Notes under the pieces: generated by a model | Database searches by the model: none | Told to the model about the DNA's origin: nothing | What the model saw: only the letters and a program-made list of their open reading frames with translations | Made by a program: the position numbers and the translations under genes | In this document: in pieces, positions 1 to 6,089 of the stretch | How the letters are laid out: each line of letters opens with the position of its first letter | Numbering within the stretch: position 1 is the stretch's first letter | Source of the DNA: Halomonas halophila | GTDB taxonomy: Bacteria > Pseudomonadota > Gammaproteobacteria > Pseudomonadales > Halomonadaceae | Direction of reading: 5' to 3' | DNA length: 11,438 nt | Assembly (NCBI GenBank): GCA_002433675.1 | Contig: DJIP01000125.1 | Span: 1-11,438 of the forward strand

Positions 1-986
1 TCCTTGAGCGCCTCGGCCACGTTGGACACCGCGGTGATCTGCGGTACGCCGACACCAGCGACGATGCGGGTGGTGCAGATCGAGCCGGGGCCAATGCCCA
101 CCTTGACCGCGTCGGCACCGGCCTCGGCCAGGGCCCGGGCGGCGTCGGCGGTGGCGATGTTGCCGCCGATGACCTGGATCTGCGGGAAGTGCTCCTTGAC
201 CCAGCGCACCCGCTCGATCACGCCGCGGGAATGACCATGGGCGGTATCGACGACGAGGGCGTCGACACCGGCCTCGGCCAGCGCCTTGACCCGGTCAGGG
301 GTTTCCGGACCAGTGCCCACGGCGGCGCCGACCAGCAGGCGGCCATCGGCGTCCTTGGCGGCGCTGGGGAAGGTGCGCGCCTTCTCGATATCCTGGAAGG
401 TCACCAGGCCACGCAGGCGGAAGTCACCATCCACCACCAGCATCTTCTCGACCCGGTGCTCCTGCATCTTGCCCTTGATGACGTCCAGCGGGGTGCCTTC
501 GGGCACGGTCACCAGGCGATCGCTCGGGGTCATGATGTCGGCGACGCTGTCGCCATGGTTGGGCTGGAAGCGCATGTCACGCTCGGTCACCAGGCCGACC
601 AGGGTCTCGCCCTCGACCACCGGGAAACCGGAGAAGCCGTGTTCCTTGGCCATCGCCAGCAGGTCCTGCAGCTTGGCCTTGGGTCCGACGGTGACAGGAT
701 CCTTGACGATGACGCTCTCGTGCTTCTTGACCTTGCGCACTTCCAGCGCCTGCTGAGCGATGCCCATGCTCTTGTGGATGATGCCGATGCCACCTTCCTG
801 GGCCATGGCGATGGCCAGGCGGGCTTCGGTGACGGTATCCATGGCGGCGGAGGCGAGGGGAATATTGAGGAAGAGGTCGCGAGTCAGGCGGGTCCGGAGA
901 CTGACGTCCTTGGGGAGAACGTCGGAATAGCCGGGAACGAGCAATACGTCGTCAAACGTAAGTGCTTCTTGGGCCATACGTAGCAT
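1..986 (-). CDS. guaB: IMP dehydrogenase GuaB (5' two thirds; C-terminus beyond the left edge)
   Basis: IMPDH converts IMP to XMP with NAD+, the committed step of GMP synthesis in the cytoplasm. The protein opens [20 protein letters not shown], the family's usual N-terminus. It continues with the TIM-barrel segment around [20 protein letters not shown]. Two CBS domains follow at about residues 95-205 ([21 protein letters not shown] and [10 protein letters not shown] regions). The barrel then resumes with the IMP/NAD site, including [15 protein letters not shown] and GPGSICTTR. The catalytic cysteine is residue 304, with its codon at 75-77. About 328 of the family's roughly 490 residues are visible, so the flap and the C-terminal barrel strands lie outside the window. 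I chose the ATG at 984-986 because MLR matches the enterobacterial start; an in-frame ATG three codons later is possible. guaA often follows guaB but would lie outside. No damage is seen in the visible part. Identification is from recognised motifs. Confidence 0.97.
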   Translation of the reverse strand, partial: MLRMAQEALTFDDVLLVPGYSDVLPKDVSLRTRLTRDLFLNIPLASAAMDTVTEARLAIAMAQEGGIGIIHKSMGIAQQALEVRKVKKHESVIVKDPVTVGPKAKLQDLLAMAKEHGFSGFPVVEGETLVGLVTERDMRFQPNHGDSVADIMTPSDRLVTVPEGTPLDVIKGKMQEHRVEKMLVVDGDFRLRGLVTFQDIEKARTFPSAAKDADGRLLVGAAVGTGPETPDRVKALAEAGVDALVVDTAHGHSRGVIERVRWVKEHFPQIQVIGGNIATADAARALAEAGADAVKVGIGPGSICTTRIVAGVGVPQITAVSNVAEALK

Positions 987-1037
987 AATCGGCAACACCC
1001 ACTGAGGCTTTAGAGGGAGGGAAGAAGTTAATCGCCC

Positions 1038-1067
1038 ATTATAACGTTCCGCCCCGGCCTCCGGCAA
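1038..1067 (-). promoter_or_regulatory. sigma70-type promoter of guaB
   Basis: On the minus strand a perfect -10 hexamer TATAAT (1038-1043) is preceded at 18 bp by TTGCCG (1062-1067), 4 of 6 to the -35 consensus. The discriminator after the -10 begins GGGCGA. E. coli guaB is known to be under stringent control, where GC-rich discriminators matter, so similar control is plausible here (inference). The start point would be near 1030, giving a leader of about 45 nt. A TCTAAAG/AGGGAGG-poor leader gives no strong Shine-Dalgarno close to the ATG. Confidence 0.65.
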
Positions 1068-1086
1068 TGTGCCAGCTTGACACATT
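1066..1086. repeat. imperfect inverted repeat at and upstream of the guaB -35
   Basis: The arms aatgtg (1066-1071) and cacatt (1081-1086) are perfect reverse complements separated by 9 bp, with two more complementary pairs inside. The dyad touches the guaB -35 box and extends upstream of it, so it could be an operator. It does not match the PurR consensus (ACGCAAACGTTTGCGT), and its spacing does not fit a CRP site. It could also be chance. It lies after the stop codon of the upstream binding-protein gene, but has no T-tract and is too weak for a terminator. Confidence 0.3.
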
Positions 1087-1112
1087 GATGCTCCTCGCTT
1101 GCCACCCGGCGT

Positions 1113-2342
1113 CTACTCCGGCGCCAGCGCCCCGCTACTCCGTTCGACCGCCTCATCCAACGCCGGCTCGCCCTGAAAACGCGCTCGCCAGTGGTCGGTG
1201 AAGGCCTCCCGGCGGGCAGGATCGACAAAGGCCAGCAAGGTGGCGTTGGGCAGTATCGGGTAGAGCCGCTCCCCCACCTGGGTACGTAGCCTGGCGGCGG
1301 TGTAGGGGCCGGTCACCCCCGGCAGCACGCTGAACAGTGGCGTCTGCCCCGCGAGTACCCGCTGGCCACGCTGACTCAGCAGAAACTTGACGAAGGTCTC
1401 GGCGGCCTCGACATGCGGGGCATCGCGATGCACGAAGGCCATGCGCATCAGCACCAGCGAATAGTCCCTGGGCACCTGCACGATCACCTCGGGGTGTTCC
1501 TGGGCGTAGACCATGGCGTAGGAACCCAGCAGGTTGTAACCGAGCCAGTAACGCCCCTGGCTGAGTCCTTCGAGCATCGCCCGGGTGGTCGTCTCCAGGC
1601 GAGTATCGGCACGCCCCATGGCGCCGACCAGCTCCCAGAAGCGCGAGGAATAGCGCGCATCCTGCTGGGCCAGGGTGTAGCCCACCCCGCTGGAAAGCGG
1701 CGAGTAGGTGGTCACCTTGCCAGACAGCCAGCGGGCCTGGGTCGCCAGCAGAGCGTGCAGGTCGCCGTGGGTCTGGGGTGGCAGCATATGCCGTGACAGG
1801 TCCAGTCGATAGGCCATCACCACCGGCTCGAAGGTGAAGGCGAAGACCTCGTCACGCCAGCGCGCCCACTCGGGCCAGCGCTCGATCTCCGGCCCGCCAA
1901 GGCGCCGCGCCAGGCCCTCGTTGACCCTGGCCATCTGCCACGGCATCGCCGAGCTGATCACCACGTCCGGTGCTCTGCTCGCCCCTTCGCCCGTCGCCTG
2001 GCCTCCCTCAAGGTGTCCCACCACGCTGTCGTCCACCTCTCGGGTGGTGCGATCCTCGAAGCGCAGGGGGATCTGGGGATAGGCCTGGCGAAAGGCGTCC
2101 AGCAGCGGCGCCACCACGTCGAGATCCAGCGCCGCCGAGATCACCAGCGGATCGTCATCCGTGGGGACGCTTGTGTCCTCGCTGTGACAGCCTCCCAGCA
2201 GCACAACCAGAAGCATGAGCAGCGAAAGCGGCAGCCACTGCGACACCACCCGCCCCAGGAGCCGCCGCCGCGTGGCCGGCACCGAACACCTGGCCGAAAG
2301 GCATCTAAAAGGCCGGAAGCGTTGCCCAGACTGCAGGGTCAT
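1113..2342 (-). CDS. Orphan periplasmic solute-binding lipoprotein (PgtC/AfuA-like), probable ligand sensor for TctE
   Basis: The protein has about 409 residues from the ATG at 2340-2342. The N-terminus is long and basic, followed by the hydrophobic stretch WLPLSLLMLLVVLLGGC, a lipobox with the lipidated Cys at residue 52. The +2 residue is His rather than Asp, so inner-membrane retention is not signalled. The mature part starts DPLVISAALDLDVVAPLLDAF and includes FRQAYPQIPLRFED, DVVISSAMPWQMARVNEG and FVKFLLSQRGQRVLAG. These are typical of iron(III)/phosphoglycerate-type class II binding proteins (PgtC, AfuA). No ABC permease or ATPase gene adjoins it. It is third in the tctD-tctE operon, so I infer a sensory rather than a transport role, as for PgtC with PgtAB. 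The start is uncertain. A GTG at 2367-2369 overlaps the tctE stop (GTGA) and would suit translational coupling. GTG codons near 2244-2249 would give a more standard 20-residue signal peptide. The ligand is unknown. Confidence 0.85.
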   Translation of the reverse strand: MTLQSGQRFRPFRCLSARCSVPATRRRLLGRVVSQWLPLSLLMLLVVLLGGCHSEDTSVPTDDDPLVISAALDLDVVAPLLDAFRQAYPQIPLRFEDRTTREVDDSVVGHLEGGQATGEGASRAPDVVISSAMPWQMARVNEGLARRLGGPEIERWPEWARWRDEVFAFTFEPVVMAYRLDLSRHMLPPQTHGDLHALLATQARWLSGKVTTYSPLSSGVGYTLAQQDARYSSRFWELVGAMGRADTRLETTTRAMLEGLSQGRYWLGYNLLGSYAMVYAQEHPEVIVQVPRDYSLVLMRMAFVHRDAPHVEAAETFVKFLLSQRGQRVLAGQTPLFSVLPGVTGPYTAARLRTQVGERLYPILPNATLLAFVDPARREAFTDHWRARFQGEPALDEAVERSSGALAPE

Positions 2343-2365
2343 GGCGGGTTCTCTCCCTCGTTCTC

Positions 2366-3799
2366 TCACTGGTTCGCGGCGGCATCGAGGGCGCCAGTGA
2401 CTCCCTGTTCATCCTTCGCCAGCGGCAGCCACAGCACCACCTCGAGTCCCTGCGGCGAGCGGTTGGCGAATTGCACGCGGGCACCCATGCGCCGGGCGGT
2501 GGTATCGACGATGGCGAGTCCCAGCCCGGAGCCCTCGGTGTCCTGGCGTCCACCCCGCTGAAACGGCTGCCCCAGCGTCGCCAGCGCCGCGTCGGCGACA
2601 CCAGGGCCGTCGTCGACGATCGACAACCGCGCCCAGTCGCCCTCCCGCGCCAGATGCAGGGTGACCTGGCAACCCCGCGGCGTGTAGCGCAGGGCGTTGT
2701 CGATCAGGTTGCCCAGGGCTTCGCGCAGTGCCCAGGCCTCGACGCGGACCTTGAGCGGCTCGGCTGGCAGGCTGCCAAGCCCGAGGTCATGCTCGGCCGC
2801 CCGCTCCCGCGCCGCCCAGTCAAGGGCGACCTCGCGTACCAACGCACCCAGGTCGAGCGCAGGCAGCGCCGTCTCCTGGTCGAGGTGGCGCAGTCGCGCC
2901 AGTGACAGCAATTGACCGGCCAGTCGACTGGTGTCCTCGGCACGGGCGTGGACGCGCGTGAGCGCCTGGCGCCACTCGTCAGGATCACTGCTGCGAAGGC
3001 CCAGCTCGCTGACGGTCTTGAGTCCCGCCAACGGCGTCTTGAGCTGGTGGCTGGCGTCGGCGGTGAAGCGCAGAAGATCCTCGCGGCCCTGGCGCTGACG
3101 GGCGAACAGGTGGTTCAAGGCCTGGGCGAGCTCGAGCAGCTCCTTCGGCACCCTGGCCGCCAGCGGGCTGAAGTCGTCGGCACTGCGCTCTCGAATCTGG
3201 CGGCGCAGGCGGCGCAAGGGCGACAACGCCGCGCGCATGGTCAGCCCCATCAGCACGCCGGTAAGCAGCACCATGGCAACAAAGCGCGACAGCGAACGCT
3301 CGAACAGTGAGCGGGCCAGGGCTCGGCGCCCCTCCAGGGTATGCCCGACCCACACCTGCACCGGCAGCTGGGTAACCCAACCCGCCGAGGCCACCCGCTG
3401 GGCATGCAGACGCAGCTCTCCCAGCGCTGTGGTCAAGTCCCGCGACATGCCGCCTTCATCCAGCGCCTGCTGCCAGGCGGCCGGGATATCCACCGGCCAG
3501 TTGCGCGACAGCGCCCTGCCATCATCGTCCAGCACCGCGTAGAACACCCGTGCCTGGCTGTCGGTGGCGAGAATCTGCAGCGCCGCCGCCGGCACCACCA
3601 CCTGGGGCACCCCATCCTGCCAGCGCACCGCCTCGGCGATGGTCAGCGCCGCCGCCTGCAACTGGGCGTCGAAAGCCCGCGCCGCCGCCCGCTGGCTACT
3701 GACCCAGGCCTCCACCATCAGCGCCAGTCCCAGCACCCCGACGGTGACCACCAGCCAGCCACCGAGCCGACGCTTGAGCGATCCCTCGACCTCGATCAC
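2366..3799 (-). CDS. tctE: Sensor histidine kinase TctE
   Basis: An inner-membrane sensor kinase of 477 residues that phosphorylates TctD. Transmembrane segment 1 is at about residues 13-32. A periplasmic domain of about 140 residues (33-170; the TctE/2CSK_N region) follows, then transmembrane segment 2 at about 173-192. Next come a HAMP-like linker (193-240) and the H-box RFTADASHQLKTPLAG with phospho-acceptor His251. The ATPase domain has an N-box NLIDNALRYTP (364-374), G1 DDGPG (396-400) and G2 GSGLGLA (423-429). All catalytic boxes are intact. It begins with GTG, and the GTGA overlaps the tctD stop, so the two are translationally coupled. Its own TGA adjoins or overlaps the start of the solute-binding lipoprotein gene. 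Citrate or tricarboxylate sensing is the family precedent (Salmonella TctE, Bordetella BctE). The actual signal here may differ and may reach the kinase through the lipoprotein. Confidence 0.93.
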   Translation of the reverse strand: MIEVEGSLKRRLGGWLVVTVGVLGLALMVEAWVSSQRAAARAFDAQLQAAALTIAEAVRWQDGVPQVVVPAAALQILATDSQARVFYAVLDDDGRALSRNWPVDIPAAWQQALDEGGMSRDLTTALGELRLHAQRVASAGWVTQLPVQVWVGHTLEGRRALARSLFERSLSRFVAMVLLTGVLMGLTMRAALSPLRRLRRQIRERSADDFSPLAARVPKELLELAQALNHLFARQRQGREDLLRFTADASHQLKTPLAGLKTVSELGLRSSDPDEWRQALTRVHARAEDTSRLAGQLLSLARLRHLDQETALPALDLGALVREVALDWAARERAAEHDLGLGSLPAEPLKVRVEAWALREALGNLIDNALRYTPRGCQVTLHLAREGDWARLSIVDDGPGVADAALATLGQPFQRGGRQDTEGSGLGLAIVDTTARRMGARVQFANRSPQGLEVVLWLPLAKDEQGVTGALDAAANQ

Positions 3800-4464
3800 C
3801 CCTCGTCCTCTTCCAGGCGGTAGCCGAGACCGCGAAAGGTACGAATACGCAGACCCGCGCCCTTGAGCCTCTTGCGCAGCCGGCTGACGTAAACCTCCAG
3901 GGCGTTGGAGCCCACCTCGCCGAAGCCGAAAAGACGCCCTTCCAGGGTCTCGCGAGGGGCGATGGCTCCGGCGTGCAGCAACAGGCTTTCGACCAGCAGC
4001 AGCTCCCGATGGGGCAGCGCCATGGGCTCGCCGAACAGGCTGGCAGCGCCGCTGGCCGGATCGAAGGACAAGGGGCCCAGGCCAAGGCGGTTGTCGGCGC
4101 GCTGCTGGCTGCGCCTGAGCAGCGCACGCACCCGCGCCTCAAGTTCGGCCAGTTCGAAGGGTTTGGCCAGGTAGTCGTCGGCGCCCAGATCGAGCCCTCT
4201 GACCCGGTCGTCCAGCGCGTCCCGGGCGGTCAGGATGATCACCGGGGTGCGATCCCCCGCGTTGCGCAACTCGGCCAGCAGCGACAGGCCGTCACCGTCG
4301 GGCAGGCCGATATCCAGAAGCATCAGGTCGACCCCACCCTGGCGCAGCGCTGCCCTGGCATCACTGCAGCAGGCGAACACCTCCACGGTATTGCCAAGGG
4401 GGGTCAGGGCCTCGACCAGCGAGCGGCTGATGAGGGCATCATCTTCGACGACGAGAAGGCGCAT
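3796..4464 (-). CDS. tctD: OmpR/PhoB-family response regulator TctD
   Basis: A cytoplasmic transcription factor of 222 residues. The receiver domain shows the acidic pocket E7-D8-D9 (VVEDD), phospho-acceptor Asp51 (LMLLDIGLPDGDG), Thr79 (IILTARD) and Lys101 (DDYLAKPF). The C-terminal winged helix ends ALEVYVSRLRKRLKG...IRTFRGLGYRL. All phosphorylation residues are present. It is the first gene of the minus-strand operon and overlaps tctE by 4 bp. It lies divergent from tctC with 124 bp between the start codons, the usual arrangement for a regulator of the neighbouring TTT operon. Few Shine-Dalgarno bases precede the ATG; GGATAAGA some 10-13 nt upstream is the best candidate. TctD was chosen over a generic OmpR-family name because of TctE and TctCBA next door. 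Confidence 0.93.
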   Translation of the reverse strand: MRLLVVEDDALISRSLVEALTPLGNTVEVFACCSDARAALRQGGVDLMLLDIGLPDGDGLSLLAELRNAGDRTPVIILTARDALDDRVRGLDLGADDYLAKPFELAELEARVRALLRRSQQRADNRLGLGPLSFDPASGAASLFGEPMALPHRELLLVESLLLHAGAIAPRETLEGRLFGFGEVGSNALEVYVSRLRKRLKGAGLRIRTFRGLGYRLEEDEG

Positions 4465-4477
4465 GCGACTAATGTCT

Positions 4478-4487
4478 TATCCGGATA
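4478..4487. repeat. 10-bp perfect palindrome in the tctD leader
   Basis: TATCCGGATA is a perfect palindrome 14-23 bp upstream of the tctD ATG. On the minus strand it lies between the Pho-box-like repeat and the start codon, where the -10 region or early transcript would be. It could be an operator or chance. No known regulator site is recognised. Confidence 0.25.
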
Positions 4488-4495
4488 GGGAGGGC

Positions 4496-4513
4496 ATGAC
4501 AGGTTGATGAAAG
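4496..4513 (-). promoter_or_regulatory. Pho-box/OmpR-family-type direct repeat upstream of tctD
   Basis: The minus strand reads CTTTCAT-CAAC-CTGTCAT, two 7-bp cores at an 11-bp period. The E. coli Pho box is CTGTCAT-4 bp-CTGTCA(T/C), so 13 of 14 core positions match. It sits 32 bp upstream of the tctD ATG and faces it. A -10 about 8 bp further (TATCCG) or 14 bp further (GATAAG) is only moderate, as is common at activated promoters. The binder could be PhoB or TctD itself, since TctD belongs to the same winged-helix family and such proteins bind 11-bp tandem repeats. Confidence 0.5.
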
Positions 4514-4527
4514 CTAGTCGGCCTAGC
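4513..4527. repeat. inverted repeat in the tctD-tctC divergent region
   Basis: GCTAG (4513-4517) and CTAGC (4523-4527) are perfect reverse complements separated by 5 bp. The dyad sits near the middle of the divergent intergenic region, abutting the Pho-box-like repeat on the tctC side. It is a candidate operator affecting both directions. The recognising protein is unknown. Confidence 0.3.
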
Positions 4528-4588
4528 ATCTGCTCGATCACAGAACCCGAGTGTCACCAACCCATAATAATAGTTGTCAGGAGTCCGC

Positions 4589-5563
4589 ATGAAGAATATC
4601 ACAGCTCTGCCCGCCGCCCTGCTGCTCGGCGCCAGCCTCAGCGTCGGCACCGCCCAGGCCGCCGACGAGGCCGAATGCATCGCCCCGGCAAAGCCCGGCG
4701 GTGGCTACGACCTGACCTGCCGGCTGGCCGCCAATGGTCTGCTCGAGACCGGACTGATCGAGGACCCGATGCTGGTCACCTATATGCCCGGCGGCATCGG
4801 TGCGGTGGCCTACAACCACGTCAACGGCGTGCGCACCGACGACCCCAACCTGATCGTCGCCGCCAGCACCGGCGCCGCGGTCAACCTGGCGCTGGGCAAG
4901 TTCGGCCAGTACGACGCTAGCGAAGTGCGCTGGGTCGGCGCCCTGGGGGTCGACTACGGCGCCATCGTGGTCAAGGCCGACGCGCCCTGGCAGACCCTGG
5001 ATGAGCTGATGACGGCACTGCAGGAAGACCCCACCCAGGTCGCCTTCGGCGCCGGCGGCAGCGTGGGCAGCCAGGACTGGATGAAGGCCGCACTGACCGC
5101 CAAGGCCGCCGACGTCGACCCGCGCAGCCTGCGCTACGTGGCCTTCGAGGGCGGCGGTGAAGCCCTGGCCGCACTGCTCGGCAACCATATCCAGGTGTTC
5201 TCCGGTGACCTGTCGGAGCTCAAGTCCCAGCTCGAGAGCGGCGACATCCGCGTACTGGCGGCACTGTCCGAGGAACGCATGGGCGGCCCCTACGCCGAGA
5301 TCCCCACCGCCGCCGAGCAGGGATACGACGTCCAGTGGCCGATCTGGCGCGGCTACTACATGGGCCCCGAGGTCAGCGACGAGGCCTACCAGGCCTGGGT
5401 CGAGCGCCTCGAGAACCTGGCCGGCAACGAGACCTTCGCCGAGCTGCGCGAGGCCCGCGGCCTGTTTCCCATGGCCCGCTTCGGTGACGACTTCGACGGC
5501 TACGTCAAGGATCAGGTCGCCGACTTCAAGGAACTGGCCGCAGAAGTGGGTCTGACCCAATGA
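4589..5563 (+). CDS. tctC: Tripartite tricarboxylate transporter substrate-binding protein TctC
   Basis: A periplasmic receptor of the TTT system (Bug/TctC family), 324 residues, the usual family length. The Sec signal peptide MKNITALPAALLLGASLSVGTAQA ends in AQA, with cleavage predicted after residue 24. Next is the ligand-loop segment CIAPAKPGGGYDLTC, with Cys30 and Cys44 possibly bridged. Further family features are YMPGGIGAVAYNH, AASTGAAVNLALGKFG and FGAGGSVGSQDW. AGGGGEALAALLGNH-like spacing is replaced here by FEGGGEALAALLG. The ATG at 4589 is preceded by AGGAG (4579-4583) at 5 bp. An upstream ATG or alternative start in the same frame would place residues ahead of the signal peptide and is less likely. 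The stop overlaps the tctB start (ATGA). Citrate and tricarballylate are the classical ligands; the ligand here cannot be told. Confidence 0.94.
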   Translation: MKNITALPAALLLGASLSVGTAQAADEAECIAPAKPGGGYDLTCRLAANGLLETGLIEDPMLVTYMPGGIGAVAYNHVNGVRTDDPNLIVAASTGAAVNLALGKFGQYDASEVRWVGALGVDYGAIVVKADAPWQTLDELMTALQEDPTQVAFGAGGSVGSQDWMKAALTAKAADVDPRSLRYVAFEGGGEALAALLGNHIQVFSGDLSELKSQLESGDIRVLAALSEERMGGPYAEIPTAAEQGYDVQWPIWRGYYMGPEVSDEAYQAWVERLENLAGNETFAELREARGLFPMARFGDDFDGYVKDQVADFKELAAEVGLTQ

Positions 5564-5994
5564 GTATCGCCGCCGACCGCTGTCTGGGTATCGCCCTGAT
5601 GGGGTTGGCGGCGTTCACCGCCGTCAACGCCCTGTCCCTCGAGGTGCCCTTCAGCTACGACCCCGTCGGCCCCAAGGCCTTTCCGCTGGGGCTCTCCATC
5701 CTGCTGGGGCTGCTATCGCTGGTGCTGGTAATTCGCCCGGGTGAAAACGGCCACTGGCCCGACAAGCGCCTGGGTCTGCGTCTTCTCGGCGTGCTGGTGC
5801 TGCTGCTGGTCTACGCCGTGCTGTTCCCGCGCCTTGGATTTTTGTTGAGCTCCATGCTGGTGATCGCCGCCCTGGCCTGGCTGTTCGAGGCCAGTCCGCT
5901 CAAGGCCGTGGCTACCGGCGTGCTGATGGCGCTGGGCGGCCAGTGGCTATTTACCCACGGTCTTGGCATCGGCCTGCCCGGCCTGCCGTGGTAG
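5560..5994 (+). CDS. tctB: Tripartite tricarboxylate transporter small membrane protein TctB
   Basis: An inner-membrane protein of 144 residues with about four hydrophobic segments, at roughly residues 7-25, 43-60, 73-110 (two helices around a short turn) and 115-132. This is the typical topology of the small TTT subunit. The SYDPVGPKAFPLGLS segment between helices 1 and 2 resembles the conserved loop of TctB proteins. Its start codon overlaps the tctC stop in an ATGA, implying translational coupling. TctB is needed with TctA for transport, but its exact role is poorly known. Sequence conservation in this family is low, so the call rests on topology, that loop and position between tctC and tctA. 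Confidence 0.92.
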   Translation: MSIAADRCLGIALMGLAAFTAVNALSLEVPFSYDPVGPKAFPLGLSILLGLLSLVLVIRPGENGHWPDKRLGLRLLGVLVLLLVYAVLFPRLGFLLSSMLVIAALAWLFEASPLKAVATGVLMALGGQWLFTHGLGIGLPGLPW

Positions 5995-6029
5995 CGCGAG
6001 CCGCCGCTCCGATGCCAGCTCAAACAACA

Positions 6030-6061
6030 GGTCAGCCACCAGCGCTGCCCCAGCCCTGACC
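6030..6061 (+). repeat. inverted repeat in the tctB-tctA gap
   Basis: GGTCAG (6030-6035) and CTGACC (6056-6061) can pair around a 20-base loop that itself contains the palindrome CAGCGCTG. It lies in the 95-bp gap between tctB and tctA. It could form a weak structure that tunes tctA expression or protects an mRNA end, or be chance. The tctA Shine-Dalgarno (AAGGTG, 6079-6084) lies outside the stem. Confidence 0.25.
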
Positions 6062-6089
6062 GCCACCGATCTCTGATCAAGGTGTTCCC

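Noticed and set aside
189..983. 264-residue open frame on the plus strand across guaB
   Set aside because: It is the antisense shadow of a clear IMP dehydrogenase; GC-rich coding DNA keeps several frames open. Its residue content (His/Asp/Gly-rich) is typical of such shadows.
1066..1086. CRP-type site
   Set aside because: Halves are TGTG and CACA but the spacing and the inner bases do not fit TGTGA-N6-TCACA.
1113..2342. Binding protein as part of an iron ABC importer
   Set aside because: No permease or ATPase gene lies on either side (guaB and tctE flank it), and operon coupling is to tctE. Iron ligands cannot be recognised from sequence alone.
4563..4568. CATAAT as a tctC -10 box
   Set aside because: No acceptable -35 at 16-18 bp upstream, and the start point would leave only about 14 nt before the ATG. 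It is possible for an activated promoter but not supportable as a feature.
4577..5560. 327-residue open frame on the minus strand opposite tctC
   Set aside because: It mirrors tctC almost exactly, and tctC has a signal peptide, Shine-Dalgarno and family motifs. The antisense product has no recognisable domain.
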